Below, piece after piece: positions 11,718-22,917 of a DNA stretch of 64,000 bases (positions are counted from its first letter, which is position 1; every line of letters starts with the position of its first letter). Under the pieces are notes generated by a model. That model ran no database searches. It was not told where the DNA came from and saw only the letters and a list, made by a program, of their open reading frames with translations. This DNA is from Tolypocladium sp. Sup5 PDA-1 (lineage: Eukaryota > Ascomycota > Sordariomycetes > Hypocreales > Ophiocordycipitaceae): positions 248,001 through 312,000 of the forward strand of contig JPHH03000001.1 in NCBI GenBank assembly GCA_000750105.3, in the 5' to 3' direction. The translations under genes and the position numbers were made by a program.

Positions 11718-13403
11718 ATGGCACAACTCCAACGCATCATCACCAAGCCGCGTCCTAGACAGCTAATCGACGCGTCGCATCGCACCGCACCGCGGGCTCT
11801 GGGGACGCACGCTGCCATGTCGGTATCGGCGATTGCCTCTCTGAGGCCGCTCCAAGGACGATGCTTCCGCCACGCGACCACGGGCCTGCTGTCCATCCGA
11901 GTTCGGTCACGATCCGCCAACTTCAACCTCCAGGCCGTGATAGCTCTACCCCCTGCGCAGAAGAGGCACCAATCGAGCTCGGGCGGCTGCAAAGATGAGC
12001 CCGCGAAGCCGGAGAAGCCACAGATGACGTTTCGCCAGTTCGTGGGGCGCGCGCTCGGCGCCAGCCTGCGGAACCTGGCCGTCGCGGTGAGCCCGCGCGG
12101 GATTCGCTCAGCTTACCGTGCCTCGCCCGCGCTGACGAGCATGAACGTCGTGCTGTGAGCATGCCGACCGTCCATCGACGGCATCAGATCAAGCGCTGAC
12201 CCTACTAGGCTGGTGTTCCTCCTCGTCCTCTCCGTCGTCGCCGTGCGGTCCTACGTCCTCACCTTTTACAACTCCGAGTTCAGCCGGTACCCCGAGCCCG
12301 TCGCAAACACGCTGCGGCGCGCAATCTACTACACAAACATCAAGCCGGAGCCGGAACTGGCGCTAAGGTACTACAAAAAGGCCATGGAGCAGTGCGCCCA
12401 GGTCGGGCTGGACCCTTTCTCCGACGAGGTCCTCGGCATCCGCATCCAGGTCTCGTTTTGGCTGCAAAAGATCAACAGCTACAAACCGGCCATTGACGTT
12501 CTCGAGTCGGTACTGGAGGACTGCAAGAGGTGGATTGGCGTCATGGAGCAGTCGGTCAAGGACGGCAAGGTGGATGCCAAGGGCAGATACCTGACGGATG
12601 CGCCAGAGCCTCCTCCCACGAGGAGTGAACAGGGGGGGGCTCCCGAGGCCAAGGCGGGGGAGAACGTGGTTGAGCTTGAGACGCTGTGGCGCAAGAGAGA
12701 GCGACTTCTTGCCAAGGCCATCGGCACGAGCGTCAAGCTGGGAGAGCTGTACTCGGACGAGCACGTGCTGGACCCCGAAAAGTCGCACGCGCACCTCGTA
12801 TGGGCAGTCGAGACATCGTTGAAGGAGTTTCGACGACGCAAGACCGAGGGCGCCAGGCCAGGGGAGGAGTCTTGGCTTACCCCTGAGGAGCTGGGCGGCT
12901 CGATGGAGTCCCTTGGGCGAGACTACGAGCGAAGGTCCCAGTTCCAGCTCGCCATCCCGCTCTTCTTCCAGGCCCTCCGCCTCTGCGAGAGCCCCTGCCA
13001 TCGGGCCGTCGTCATGAACAACCTGGCCGCCGCCTTCGCCCAGCACCCCATCTACAGCCCCGGGCAGGTCGAGGCCTCGGAGACGCTCAAGGAGCTCTTC
13101 GACTCGGCCATGCCCACGACGCGCAGGGAGTGCCTCGACGCGGCGCTCAACTGGGCGCAAAACGCGTACGTGCACGCGCGGGACGTCGAGGGCGACGGCC
13201 GGACGCCCGAGTGCGACGAGGCGTGCGCCGTGGCGCTGTGCAACTGGGGCGACGTGGCCGCCATGCTGGGCAAGACGGAGTTGGCGCGCGGCAAGTACAG
13301 GGAGTGCATCGAGACGAGCCGCAAGATGGAGTTTCCGCAGGGGGTGAAGCGGGCGCAGGAGGGGCTTGCGCGGTTGACCTCGACGCCGTCGGGGCAGATC
13401 TGA
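11718..13403 (+). CDS. Membrane-anchored mitochondrial TPR protein, Mgr3-like
   Basis: Two exons, 11718-12154 and 12209-13403, joined across a 54-bp intron (GTGAGC...CTGAC...TAG), give 543 residues. The first 110 residues are rich in Arg and Ser and poor in acid, as in a mitochondrial presequence. A second ATG at 11817 could also serve as start. The splice creates a single hydrophobic segment (MNVVLLVFLLVLSVVAVRS, residues about 142-160). The rest is helical TPR-type sequence, including PEPELALRYYKKAMEQC, FQLAIPLFFQALRLC and ELARGKYRECIETSRKM. Layout and motifs resemble yeast Mgr3, an inner-membrane adaptor of the i-AAA protease Yme1; the substrate-adaptor role is inferred. It converges with the AAA ATPase gene, with stops 156 bp apart. 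Confidence 0.8.
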
Positions 13404-13559
13404 CGTTTCATCTGGACTCGGTTGAACATGGTCGGGACTCGAGGCAATGCGCCTGGCAATGGCCCAGCCCTGTAAATATAAATGAACTCTGCAGGCATCA
13501 GAGCAGCTTTACTTCAGAGTCGTATCCTTACTATCCGTGATCACGATGCTCGCCAAATC

Positions 13560-15198
13560 TCACTCGCCGCCTCGGTCCTCCCCCTCCACCCCCTCGCGAA
13601 GAATCTTGACCTGCTTCTGTATCTCCACCCACAGCACCAGCCGATCCAAGTCGGGGTCCTCCCTGGCAGCCGACCGGCCCAGCACCTCCACCCAGTCGTC
13701 CGCCGCGTCCACGGTCAGGACCCGCATGTCCCCCGCGAGCCCGTCGGGCCGGCCCCTGCGCGCAACGGCCAGCAGCGCCGCGACAAACGCCTCCTGCATG
13801 TAGGCGAAGCTGAACTTGTCCGTGATGCCCGCGATGGCCCGGCACAGCTTGTCCGGGAACGCGACGTCCTTGTTGTCCGCGAGCTTGGCCTGCCAGAAGC
13901 GGCAGTACGCCACGCGCTCGTCGAAGTCTGGGTTGGGGAACAGGTATTTGCGGTCAAAGCGAGAGGGGCGTTTCTGGTAGTTTCTGTTAGACACGCAGTC
14001 GTTCGTTTCAGCCATGGGAGCCGTCTTACCGCGATTCCGGGGTCGAGACGATCGAGATGGTTGGTGCTGCCTATCATGAAGATGCCGTCGTTGCTCTGCA
14101 GGCCGTCGACCTCGTTTAAGAAGTAGCTCCTCACGCCGTCGGACACGATCGAGTCGAGGTCCTCAAAGACGAGGTAGCATGGCGCGAACTGTCTGGCCTT
14201 CCTGAAAATCACCTGGATAGAGTACTCGGGTCCGGCAAACTTGTTCTCCCGTTAGCACGAGCTTGGGGTGCTGGGGACGAGAGCGAGATTCAACTCACCG
14301 ACGACAGCGTTCGCACGTACAATGTCGGGACAGGCGACCCCAGGCTGTACAGTGAATTCATCATGGCCTTGATGGAGATGGTCTTGCCGTTCCCGGGCGG
14401 TCCGTAGTAGATGATGCCCCTCTTCCACGGCACCTTGAGCCGGGAATACGTCTCCCTGGACTGGAAAAAGGACAGGTGGTCGTCGATGAGGGCCTTCTTC
14501 ATCTTGGGGTCCAGGATCACGGCGTCCCAGGAGGCCTTGCGAACGCTGCGATACAGCTCCGCGTCCTTTTGCCAACTGCCGCCGTCAAACACCCAAATCT
14601 CCTCGTGCAGCTCGTTGGCCCATTTGCCCGCCGCCATGATCAGCGCCTCGGCCGTGGCCTCGTCCGCGGAGAGGACGTAGTAGTTGAGCACCTGCGGGTA
14701 GCTCGACGTCCCGTCGCGGCCGTCGACCAGGTACACGATGAAGTCGTGCTCGCCCCATCGGTACGTGAACTTGCCGAAGACGGCCGACTTTGCGACGACG
14801 CCGGGGAAGTCGTCGAGGCGCCGCGCGGGCGGCACGTAGATGCTCCAGGACAGCGACCCGGGGACGTCGGCCTGGTCCTCGAGGGGCGTGGCGCGGGCGA
14901 GGCCGCTGCCCGCAAAGGCGAGCAGGTCGGCCGAGAACTGCGGCACGATGGAGAGCTTCAGGCCGGGGTACTGCTTCTTGAGCGCGCTGGCGATGACCGA
15001 GTCGGTGTTGACGCGCCGCGCCGTCGAGTGGGCAAAGAACTGCTCCGTGGCGGAGGGAGGAGCGTCGCCGCCGCCGCTACCACGGCTACTCCCCGCTGGC
15101 GTCATCCCCGAGCCGGGCCGCATCGCCATGACGTTTCCAGTGGTGTTTAGGCCCGCAGAGCGCCGCTGCGATTGAAAGCGATGGCGGTGCTCATCCAT
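13560..15198 (-). CDS. AAA-type ATPase of a fungal family
   Basis: Three exons, 15198-14299, 14239-14030 and 13973-13560, with 59- and 56-bp introns, give 507 residues. The amino-terminal half (residues 1-250) has no domain I can name. The carboxyl half is a single AAA module: Walker A GPPGNGKT, Walker B CYLVFEDLDS with Glu-Asp, sensor-1 GSTNH and SRFDRKY carrying the likely arginine finger. The last splice restores GIA-KRPSRFDR, normal for the family. The sequence around KRGIIYYGPPGNGKT resembles Bcs1-like and related fungal ATPases, but no Bcs1 amino-terminal membrane domain is apparent, so the substrate is unknown. The start at 15198 (MDEHRHR) is preferred; the frame is open upstream to about 15486 with unconvincing sequence. 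Confidence 0.82.
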
Positions 15199-16985
15199 GG
15201 CCAAGGTGCAGGACACAAGATAGGTGCGTCTAGTGCTCAGATGTTGCAAGTGGTTTGGGAACAGCTGCTCGATGTGCTTATGTGCTCCGGATTGAACGCG
15301 GCTGGGGCCTGGAGCTGACGTACTCAATCCTTCCAAAGGAGCCAACCCCGGATCCAACAGTCCACGTTGGCTGATGGAGCGAGGTAGCTGGTGGGACTTG
15401 CACGATGACGGTGCAACGTACCGAGCTGTCCCAACTCCCAGGCTCGATGCCTTGTCCCCGCATGGCCATTGATTAACCTCGCGCAAGTATCACCATCGTT
15501 CTGCCATGGCCTGCTCGTAACGGCGCGTTTGTTGGCTTAGAAGGACATTGCAATCGCTGAGCGTGAGTAAGGGAAACACCTGTCCGAGTGGGGTGGCTGT
15601 GGCTGACGTCGTTGGCTAGCCATCACCAAGGAACAGAACACCATCAAAGCCGGCTGCTTTGTTCCCTCTACACGCAGCTGTTCCTGATATAATTCCCAGC
15701 TCTAAACACACAAAGTTCAGTCGCCCGGCTGTCCCTCGCTCTCGCACATTCTCCGCTCTCGAGTACCCGATCTGCATGTGTCTTTACGGCGGGCAAAGAG
15801 AAAGCGGAGGCGCCTGGCGCTGGTGCGCTGTTGGTCCCTGAACGCCGAGGATGACCGCCGGCTCGGCCCCACTATTCCGGCATTCGGGGCTGTGGTGCCA
15901 TGTGGAAACGCCACCAACCCGGAGCGGCCTCCAGCGAGAGCCATCCTCTGCTCCGCAACGTCTGCTATTATCAGCGTCCCTCGCTTAAGCCGCGAATCAC
16001 GAGCATGTTTGTCCCTGGGTTTCAAAGGAGCCCCGGTTGCTGTCGATCCTGAAATGTCCGGGCTTCGTTTAGGGCGCTCTGTTGGCCGCGATGCCAACGC
16101 CGCACAGCCAGCTACACAGACACCTCGCGCGTGTACCTACGTAGTACGGGGAACGCTGAAGCGCCGCGGCCCTTGCGTCTCTCGCACGCGAAAGAACAAA
16201 CACCGTCTCCCGCATCGCCACGGCCATGTCTCGATATCCTGGATATCGGAGGCTACGCTGCAGCCGGTTCTTTCTCTGGCTTCTTTTCGTTCTAGAAGCA
16301 CTACTTCTTACTGCACCATTGTGACCGACAGACGCGCAACCTCCCAGAGAGCACAGGCCGTAGCTGTGTCTGTGTGGTGGGCGGAACAGCCGCCGCCACA
16401 AAAGCCGGCTAGAGTCCACGAAACGAGCGGAAGACACCGTTCTGGGCTCAGTCTCGTGGCTCCGTGACCGGAAACGTCAAAATAAAGCTCCCTGGGTAGG
16501 GGCATCCAGGGAAAGCTCAGAGGAGAGAGGGCATCGTGGGCATCCAAGAGGTTGCCTGCTCCCCTCGGTCAGGGGCCTTCCTCCAACCACGTGCGCCGCT
16601 TGCCGAAGATGCATAACAGCACGCGAGCGCACGGTATCCTCGGCTGTTGGTTGGTTCTGGCAACGACATCCCGGAAGCGAGCCGCTGGTGGCATGGAGGG
16701 AGGGGAGGGGTTCGCTACAACGGCTGGCCAACCGCGCGGCAGCGTCCCAGGAGTCTGGGCGGTTCGGGACAAAGGTCGAGTGGGAGATGTGCTCTCCTCG
16801 CTGTTGGGCGAGTTCGCGACGACGATGGCCCTGGGGTACGCCATGGCATGCCATGGAGGTGTAGGTGAGCGGTGTTTGTGTCGCTGGCTCGGCATGACTT
16901 GTATAAGAGGCAGATGACTTCCAAGATGTCGTGAATATTTCATATCAATAATTTGAAAACATAGATTCTTCAAGCAACAACAGCC
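15199..16985. other. Intergenic between divergent genes
   Basis: About 1.8 kb between the AAA ATPase and bZIP start codons. Open frames here (for example 15778-16467 plus) are Arg/Ser/Pro-rich and resemble no family. The region presumably carries both promoters. A long minus-strand frame crossing it from the bZIP gene (16569-17765) is treated as antisense noise. Confidence 0.55.
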
Positions 16986-17701
16986 ATGAAGCACGAAGCC
17001 CAAGAGCAGCAGTACCAAGGCAGCGTCCTCAATCCACACGCCGAGTTCTTCGATGGGTGTCAGGAGCACCACGTGAATCCCTCCCTCCATGCCCTTGGCA
17101 TGAGCCAGTACTACCCCACGGTAAGCAGCCCGCCGCACATACACTTTGACAGTCCAGAGCTCCATCGTTGACACCATCAAGGACCCCGAGTCGATGGCAC
17201 CAGGCCAGACCGGCTTCATATACACCTGCACCGGGCTCCCTACCAGTGTTAGTAGCTCCATATTCCCAACCCAGCCTTTCCTCCACGAAGACGCTCCCCC
17301 GGTTCCCCGCCGGCGCCGACCACCGAATCCCCACCGCGGCGTTTCTCCCGCCATCCTCTCCGTACGAGAAAAGCCCCCTCCCCCTATTCCCGCTCCCAGC
17401 TTGTGCCACTCGTCCACTAACGCCACGTCTTCAGCGCCGCCGAGCGCAGAACAGGGCTGCCCAGCGCGCCTACCGGGAGCGCAAGGAGCAGCGCATCCGC
17501 GACCTGCAGCAGCTCCTACGCGAGGCCATCGAGCGCCAGGAGTCGCTCCGCCAGGAGAATGTGAGCCTGCAGGCCCTCTATGCGAGCATATCGGGGGCCG
17601 AGCAGGCATCTGACGAGGCCGGGGATTTCGGTCTCGAGGCCAACATGGCTGGGCTTCCTTCCAAGAGATGTAATGGTTCCTCCAGTGGGCAGAACCTCTA
17701 G
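16986..17701 (+). CDS. bZIP transcription factor (AP-1-like basic region)
   Basis: The carboxyl part is secure: RRRAQNRAAQRAYRERKEQR is a basic region with the N-x2-A-A-Q-x-A-Y/F-R signature of fungal Yap/AP-1-type factors, followed by leucine heptads in RDLQQLLREAIERQESLRQENVSL. My preferred model has exons 16986-17120, 17182-17361 and 17435-17701 (about 193 residues). The second intron is 73 bp with GTACGA donor, CACTAAC branch and TTCAG acceptor; the first is 61 bp and ends in AAG. The uncertainty is real. An unspliced frame through 17168-17434 also runs open into the basic region and reads a plausible Ser/Pro-rich leader ending LTPRLQRRR. The tail beyond the zipper is short, with no Yap1-type cysteine-rich domain. 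DNA binding as a dimer is inferred from the family. Confidence 0.75.
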
Positions 17702-18025
17702 GGACGACGGGCTTTGACATTCTTGGACACCGGGAGGGCGACGTGGGAGGTGGAGCGATGGGCATTGACCATACAGCCAGAGCCCACGCCGCTCTTCAGC
17801 GCAAGGCGTTTAGATTATTAGATCTTGCTGAATATAAGGAATGGCGGAGATGCTGCGCGCGGCTTGACCATGGTCCTAGCACTGGCGCAGGCGTCTGAGA
17901 TGCATCAACCAAAATCAGTCATGAATGCTCCTTTACCGTGTGGCCCAGTCCTAATCGCTGTAAAAGACAAAAAAGTCCTCTTTCCAGGCCCAGAATGAAC
18001 TCCATACACCCAGCATAGAAAGAAA
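17702..18025. other. Intergenic 3' flanks
   Basis: 324 bp between the convergent stops of the bZIP and Rad52 genes. AT-rich patches suit transcript ends; nothing else is seen. Confidence 0.6.
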
Positions 18026-19606
18026 CTACACCATCCTTTGCCGCTTGGAATCAAGACCATCTGCCACAGCCGCATCACTCTGGCCCGTCGTATTCGCGGG
18101 AATGTCGACAAGCGGTGACCGCGTTGTGTTGGCGGCGTTTCCCTCTCCTGGCAGCGGTCGCTTCATTGTCGGCGGTTTGTACGACCCCCTGTTTGCGAGG
18201 GGGCTACCAGGGCCGCCAGGGGCACCTATCCGGCGAGCGTGGTCGAGTGACGGATTCAAAATATTGCCCCGAGCGCCGGGTCCGCCATTCGCCGACTGTC
18301 TGGCTGGAGCGAAGCTGGTGCTCGGGCCTGGGGCAGCAGTGGACTGGCTGCTGGCGGGCGGGAGGTGCTGCCCAGTCCTCGCGAGGGGCTTCGACGAGGT
18401 GTGATCGATTCCGGGCGTCTTGCGGATGGACGGGCTCTCAGCCTTGGGGTTGAAGAGCTGCTTCTGGGGGGCGGCGTGTGGTCCCGGCGCGGTTGAGTCG
18501 GAGTTTGGGTTCACAGATCTCGCAGAGAAAAAGGCTACCGGCTCCGACGAGTTTCCAGTCTGTAGAGGTCCAGGCGGCGGTGCGCCTTGCATTGCGTGAT
18601 TGGGAGAGTCCCTGCCTTGATGTGCCACGGGTCGTGGGTTTGCCGCATTCGGCGTCTGTGGTTGACGGCTACTGTTTCCGCCCGAAGCCCCCCTGTTGAA
18701 CTGTCGCGTAGGTGGCTGCATCTGAGGTGGTGGATCCGGAGCTTGGGCTGGTTGGGCCGGATTGGGGAGGATGACTTCGTCGGGGTGGCCGTCTCCCGGC
18801 ACACAAAAGTCGGCCTCGTCGAGTTCTACAGATGTTCAGCCTCGATTTCCTCGAACCCGTCGGACGAGAGCATACCTCCGAGAAAGTCTTCAAACGACTC
18901 CGCCGGCTCGGCCTTGGGCGCCGCGGCAGCCGCGTTGCTCGTGGTTTCGACCTTTGCCAGATCCTTCCTGACAAAGTCCGCGTGCCGATGGAGGTTGTCC
19001 TGGTCGAACCGCTTGACCGGGTGTGCCTTGACCTTTGTGACCTGCTTCACGTAGTCTTGATCGTAGATGCAGTTGCCGAGGACGTTGCCAAAATTCCTCA
19101 GCGCCCGTTTCATTCCGTCCGTCGTGCCCTCCTTCTTGGCCTTCTCAAAGGCCATGGCCTTGCCCTTGGCGTTTTCTATGGAGCCGTAGCCGATGTCTTC
19201 GTGATAGGTGCCATCGCGCAGCGTGATCCGCACAATGACGGAGAGGCCGATGCTAACACGCTGCGTCTGCGGGTTCTCGTCGGCAAAGTCGACCTGGATG
19301 TTTTGTATCGACGACGACCATCCGTTGAAGCCAAAGACCTCGTTGGCGAGGCCGATGCACTTCTCGGCCGTGAGATAGTGCACCTTCGAGCCGCCGGGGC
19401 CGGATCGCGAGGATATATACTCGGGTCCGAGTTGCTTGTCGAGCTTGGAAGCGATCGTAGCAATCTCCTTGGCAGCCCATTCCGATACGCGCGGCCTCGC
19501 CTCCTCGAACGGGTTGGTCCACGACTGTTTATGCTGGTCGCCTGGGCTAGGATGCACGTTAGTGACCGTGAGGGCGCGAGACGCGACGGAAAACATACGC
19601 AGGCAT
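18026..19606 (-). CDS. RAD52: Rad52 recombination mediator
   Basis: Three exons, 19606-19599 (only 8 nt), 19546-18876 and 18825-18026, encode 492 residues. The start M-P-A-P-G-D-Q-H arises by splicing the 8-nt exon to a TAG acceptor. The second intron is 50 bp and rebuilds FEDFLGELDEADF. The amino-terminal half is the conserved Rad52 ring/DNA-binding domain (HYLTAEKCIGLANEVFGFNG, DGTYHEDIGYGSIEN, AFEKAKKEGTTDGMKRALR, GNVLGNCIYD). The carboxyl half is Pro/Ser/Asn-rich and disordered, where fungal Rad52 binds RPA and Rad51. Known role of the family: loading Rad51 on RPA-coated single strands and strand annealing in double-strand break repair, in the nucleus. Length fits filamentous-fungal Rad52. 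The ATG at 19596 lies inside the first intron and is unlikely to be used. Confidence 0.95.
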
Positions 19607-20384
19607 GGCGGCGACCGGTCAGCCTAGTCGGTCATTTATGTCGACAGAAAGCAAAAGCCAGGTCTTGCACACTTGTGAGTCGTATGCGCGCCGTCGAGTA
19701 TGTGTGCTGTTCAATGGCGAATGGCGTGGGAGCTATTACGGCGAGCAAGTCGCGTTCACCCCAGGACGTGGCGGGCGCGTCTGGAGCCTGGACGGGTGAG
19801 CACGTGATCTCCTCTGGACGCGAATACGTCCCGCCGCTCTGCGGGAGCGCCCGTAGCTGCCCCCACTCCCATGGGGATTAAAATATTATTTTGAGCCTCA
19901 TGAGCCTTACCTGTGATGTATGGGCTGCTGGTACACAGGCCAGCCAGCAGGCTTCAACGTTGGCTGCACCAGGTAGTGAGCGCGGCACTGGCATCTCGGA
20001 CTCTTGCGGAACAGTCTACGAAGTACAGCTACGCATGCACAAACCAAACCGACGAGATTTACCGCCAACACATCGTGTTTGTCGGATACTACCTATCAAG
20101 CCAAGTATATACATACAGAAAAGACGTATCGAGTTCCACGCAGAGGCATTCGCAAACAAGACACATCGCTGAGTCCCTACCGTGTGCGAATGCCGGGAAA
20201 GGGATATCAAGAAGTGCAGACAAAACGCCGTTCCATCCAGCTGTGCACAAAGAATGAGCGCCCAAGTCTATGCTGCCGTTGATGCCAAAGAAAAGTCGTC
20301 GTGAAGTGTGTCGTCATATGTCCAGTGATGTCCCGTCCAAGCCCGATGCCGTTGTCAAGACCAGCATATGCCGATGTGGAGGCG
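19607..20384. other. Intergenic
   Basis: About 780 bp between Rad52 (5' side) and the stop of the Sts1/Cut8 gene, both on the minus strand. It holds the Rad52 promoter and the downstream gene's 3' flank. No credible gene seen. Confidence 0.6.
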
Positions 20385-21188
20385 TTACCATGGGCCAACC
20401 CGGACCGGCGCACCATACGTACCCGCCATTAGCTGGTTGAGGATCGAGTTCTGGTCCGCAGAAGCTGCCGGCTGGTTCGACGCCATCCACCCGACGTTGC
20501 TACCCATGGCAGACATTGCCGTTGCCAGACGCCCGCCGGATTGCTCGTTGTGCCGGGCCAGGATCTGATCCCATCCGCCCGAATGCAGGTTGATGCCTCC
20601 GCCTCGCTTTCCCGCTTCGTTGATGACCAAGGCCCACGCTCTTGAAATCTCCTCGTAGGCATTTTCTTTGTGGTGACGATATGCCTGCGGCTCCCAGTCG
20701 GGCAGTTCGTGCACGAGTTCTGTGGCGCCATCCAAGAATTGCAGTGATTTCGTAGGCTGGGCTTCTATCGGCGGGAGAAACTGAGGCGTAAAGTCTGACA
20801 GCGCATCGATGAGCGCAACGAGGTGTTCCTTGATGCGGTAGTACGTGTATTCCGGGCTGGATTCGCCGTAGGGGACCGCTGCCTTGAGCTTGTCTTGGTA
20901 TCCTTGCAGCAGTTGAAGAGCGGAATCGACAGAGGGCCGTGGAGCTCCAGAAACAACTTCTTGGCCAATGTCTGGGTGGCGTTCGCAGATTCGTTCCAGG
21001 ACCGTTCGCAGTTGGCCGGCATCGAGGGTTTCGAGCAACCGAGGGAGAACCAGAGGCCGGCCGATGATTTCGTTGGCGCGAACCTTTTTGGATGGGCGGG
21101 CGAGTGGCCGCGCCGAAACGGCGGGAGAGCTCATCGGAGACATGGTTTCGTCGCCATCCTCGTCTGCTTTTCGTTTACGGGTCGCCAT
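20385..21188 (-). CDS. STS1: Sts1/Cut8 nuclear proteasome tether
   Basis: A single exon of 267 residues. It starts MATRKRKADEDGDE, a basic nuclear-signal-like leader, and carries the family hallmarks: RPLVLPRLLETLDAGQLRTV near residues 44-63, HPDIGQEVV, LQLLQGYQDKLKAAVPYG and the helical YRIKEHLVALIDALSDFTPQFLPP bundle. Length and order match fungal Cut8/Sts1. In fission yeast Cut8 anchors proteasomes at the nuclear envelope; in budding yeast Sts1 brings them into the nucleus. The same role is inferred here. The start is the first ATG of the frame and no intron is needed. Its gene lies upstream of Rad52 on the same strand, with about 780 bp between, so it is an independent unit. Confidence 0.93.
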   Translation of the reverse strand: MATRKRKADEDGDETMSPMSSPAVSARPLARPSKKVRANEIIGRPLVLPRLLETLDAGQLRTVLERICERHPDIGQEVVSGAPRPSVDSALQLLQGYQDKLKAAVPYGESSPEYTYYRIKEHLVALIDALSDFTPQFLPPIEAQPTKSLQFLDGATELVHELPDWEPQAYRHHKENAYEEISRAWALVINEAGKRGGGINLHSGGWDQILARHNEQSGGRLATAMSAMGSNVGWMASNQPAASADQNSILNQLMAGTYGAPVRVGPW

Positions 21189-22917
21189 GTTGGCGAGGGG
21201 GGAGACTGGCAGCCGAGGTTAGTACCATTTTACCATTTCACGATGGCCGGCGTGCATCTGGCAAGGGGAGGCGCTGCGTCGAGGGATGCAGGCCGGGAGT
21301 GCGCAAACTCACCGGATCTTTGGGGGGAAAGACGGGGGTTATCGTGTTGGTGAGGGAAGACGGGAGGCTGTGGCGACAACAACAAGTTCATCGTGGAGAT
21401 GAGGGCCGCTCGCAGGATTGGACACACGAGCCTCGACAGCGACTTGACGACGTCGCGGCGACGAAGGCGGCGAGGGGTGGTGGCAGAGGTTTGTGTCGTC
21501 TATCCTGCGATCGCAGCCCGACGGATGCAGCGAGAGTGAGGGGAGGCCTGGAAAGCCGACGATGACAGCAGGAGGCGGTCAACGGCTCCCGGTATGTAGA
21601 GGCGAAAGACTGCAGCGCATGGGTGCCCGCCCGGGGCCAGACAAGGGCAGAAAAGCTCGGCGGGAGTGGAGAGACGACGGGTGGAGGAGGTGGTTGCTTG
21701 GTTGCGTTGCTCTGGGTTGCGTTGTTGCCGTGGGAGAAAGGAAAAGCCATGGCAATCACCTCCACCCGGCTGGATTGCCTCAGGATTCGCTGAAATGCGG
21801 CACCCACACGTGACGAATGCCGTGGCGCCACACCAGAGCGCCTGTTGGGTGCCATTCAGAGCCTTAGCGTGGGCTGGCCCGGGCGCCAACAGTGGACGGG
21901 GGCAATTGTCACTTGTTCGTTGGCGGCCTTTTCAGCTCAGGCGGGCATGTTCCTTTCCGGAGTGCTGCAGTTCACCGGCTGTGCGCGGAAGAGACGTTAC
22001 GGGTCGCCGCTGTAGGCCATCTCCATCGCATTCGGTTCTGCCCGCGATGATGAGGCATGGCATTGTTGCTGGCCGTGGAAGCGCTGTCTCAAGCCAAGGT
22101 AGGGCCACGACTGCATGTAAGACAGGCAAACACCACAAGTCCGCCCCTCGAGCGCTTTCCTTACGCAGGCACATTGTTCCCTGAGCCCATTCATTTCCCA
22201 TCCTTGATCGATGGTGTCCAGGTGCCCAGCCCTACTTTAGCCCAAAACACCTAGGGCAGAATCCGTCCAATACTGGATGAATGCGGCAGCACTTTGTCTT
22301 GCTTGACGGGATATTCCAGATCAAAGTAACCCAACCTTTCACCAGTGACACAATAGTCTCCGCTACTGTAAGACGCATGGACGCGGAGTACCACACTCAA
22401 GGATCAATGCTAGCCTACTTCACAAGCTGACTCGTATTCCACTGACGACGGCAAACGACACCGCTGATGAATCTGCTGACGAAGTCTCATGCGGGGTACT
22501 CCGTATAGCTGCCACTGATGGTCAACGTGCTCAGGATGTCCACCCCCGATGAGCTCTCAGCATGCCAATTGCACCTCACGCGCGAGTCAGAGAACGCCGA
22601 ATTTTTGCAGAAACCATATTGGTTATTGTGATGCACGATCCATTGTCCCAATCATGCGAAGTTGGCCATGTACCTCGGTCCTCGTTTGCGGTCGAGATCT
22701 AGGGTAGCTTACTGCGGCAAATGCGGCTCGGGAGCCCCCACCTCTTCCGTTAGGCGCGGACCCATCCGGCAGCTTATCGCTTATCACGCTCAAACTGGCA
22801 GAAAAATTTCTGGCATCAATCCAGGCCGTTTCGCAGGATCCCCATATTCGGCTTCATCCGCCTTTCTTTGTAAAACCAAGCCATTGTCTCTGCCCAACGC
22901 ACGGGCACTACGCTCCA
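21189..22917. other. Intergenic between divergent genes
   Basis: About 1.7 kb between the Sts1/Cut8 and RRM gene starts. Short open frames on both strands have no recognisable content. The stretch at about 22230-22640 is relatively AT-rich and includes TACTCCGTA at 22497-22505. Promoters of both genes presumably lie at the ends. Confidence 0.6.

Noticed and set aside
16569..17765. 398-residue minus-strand open frame
   Set aside because: Runs antisense through the bZIP gene; no domain and biased Pro/Arg/Gly composition.
19547..19596. ATG at 19596 as Rad52 start
   Set aside because: It lies within a 52-bp sequence with intron signals (GTATGT, CACTAAC, CCTAG). Removing it restores the usual short Rad52 leader.
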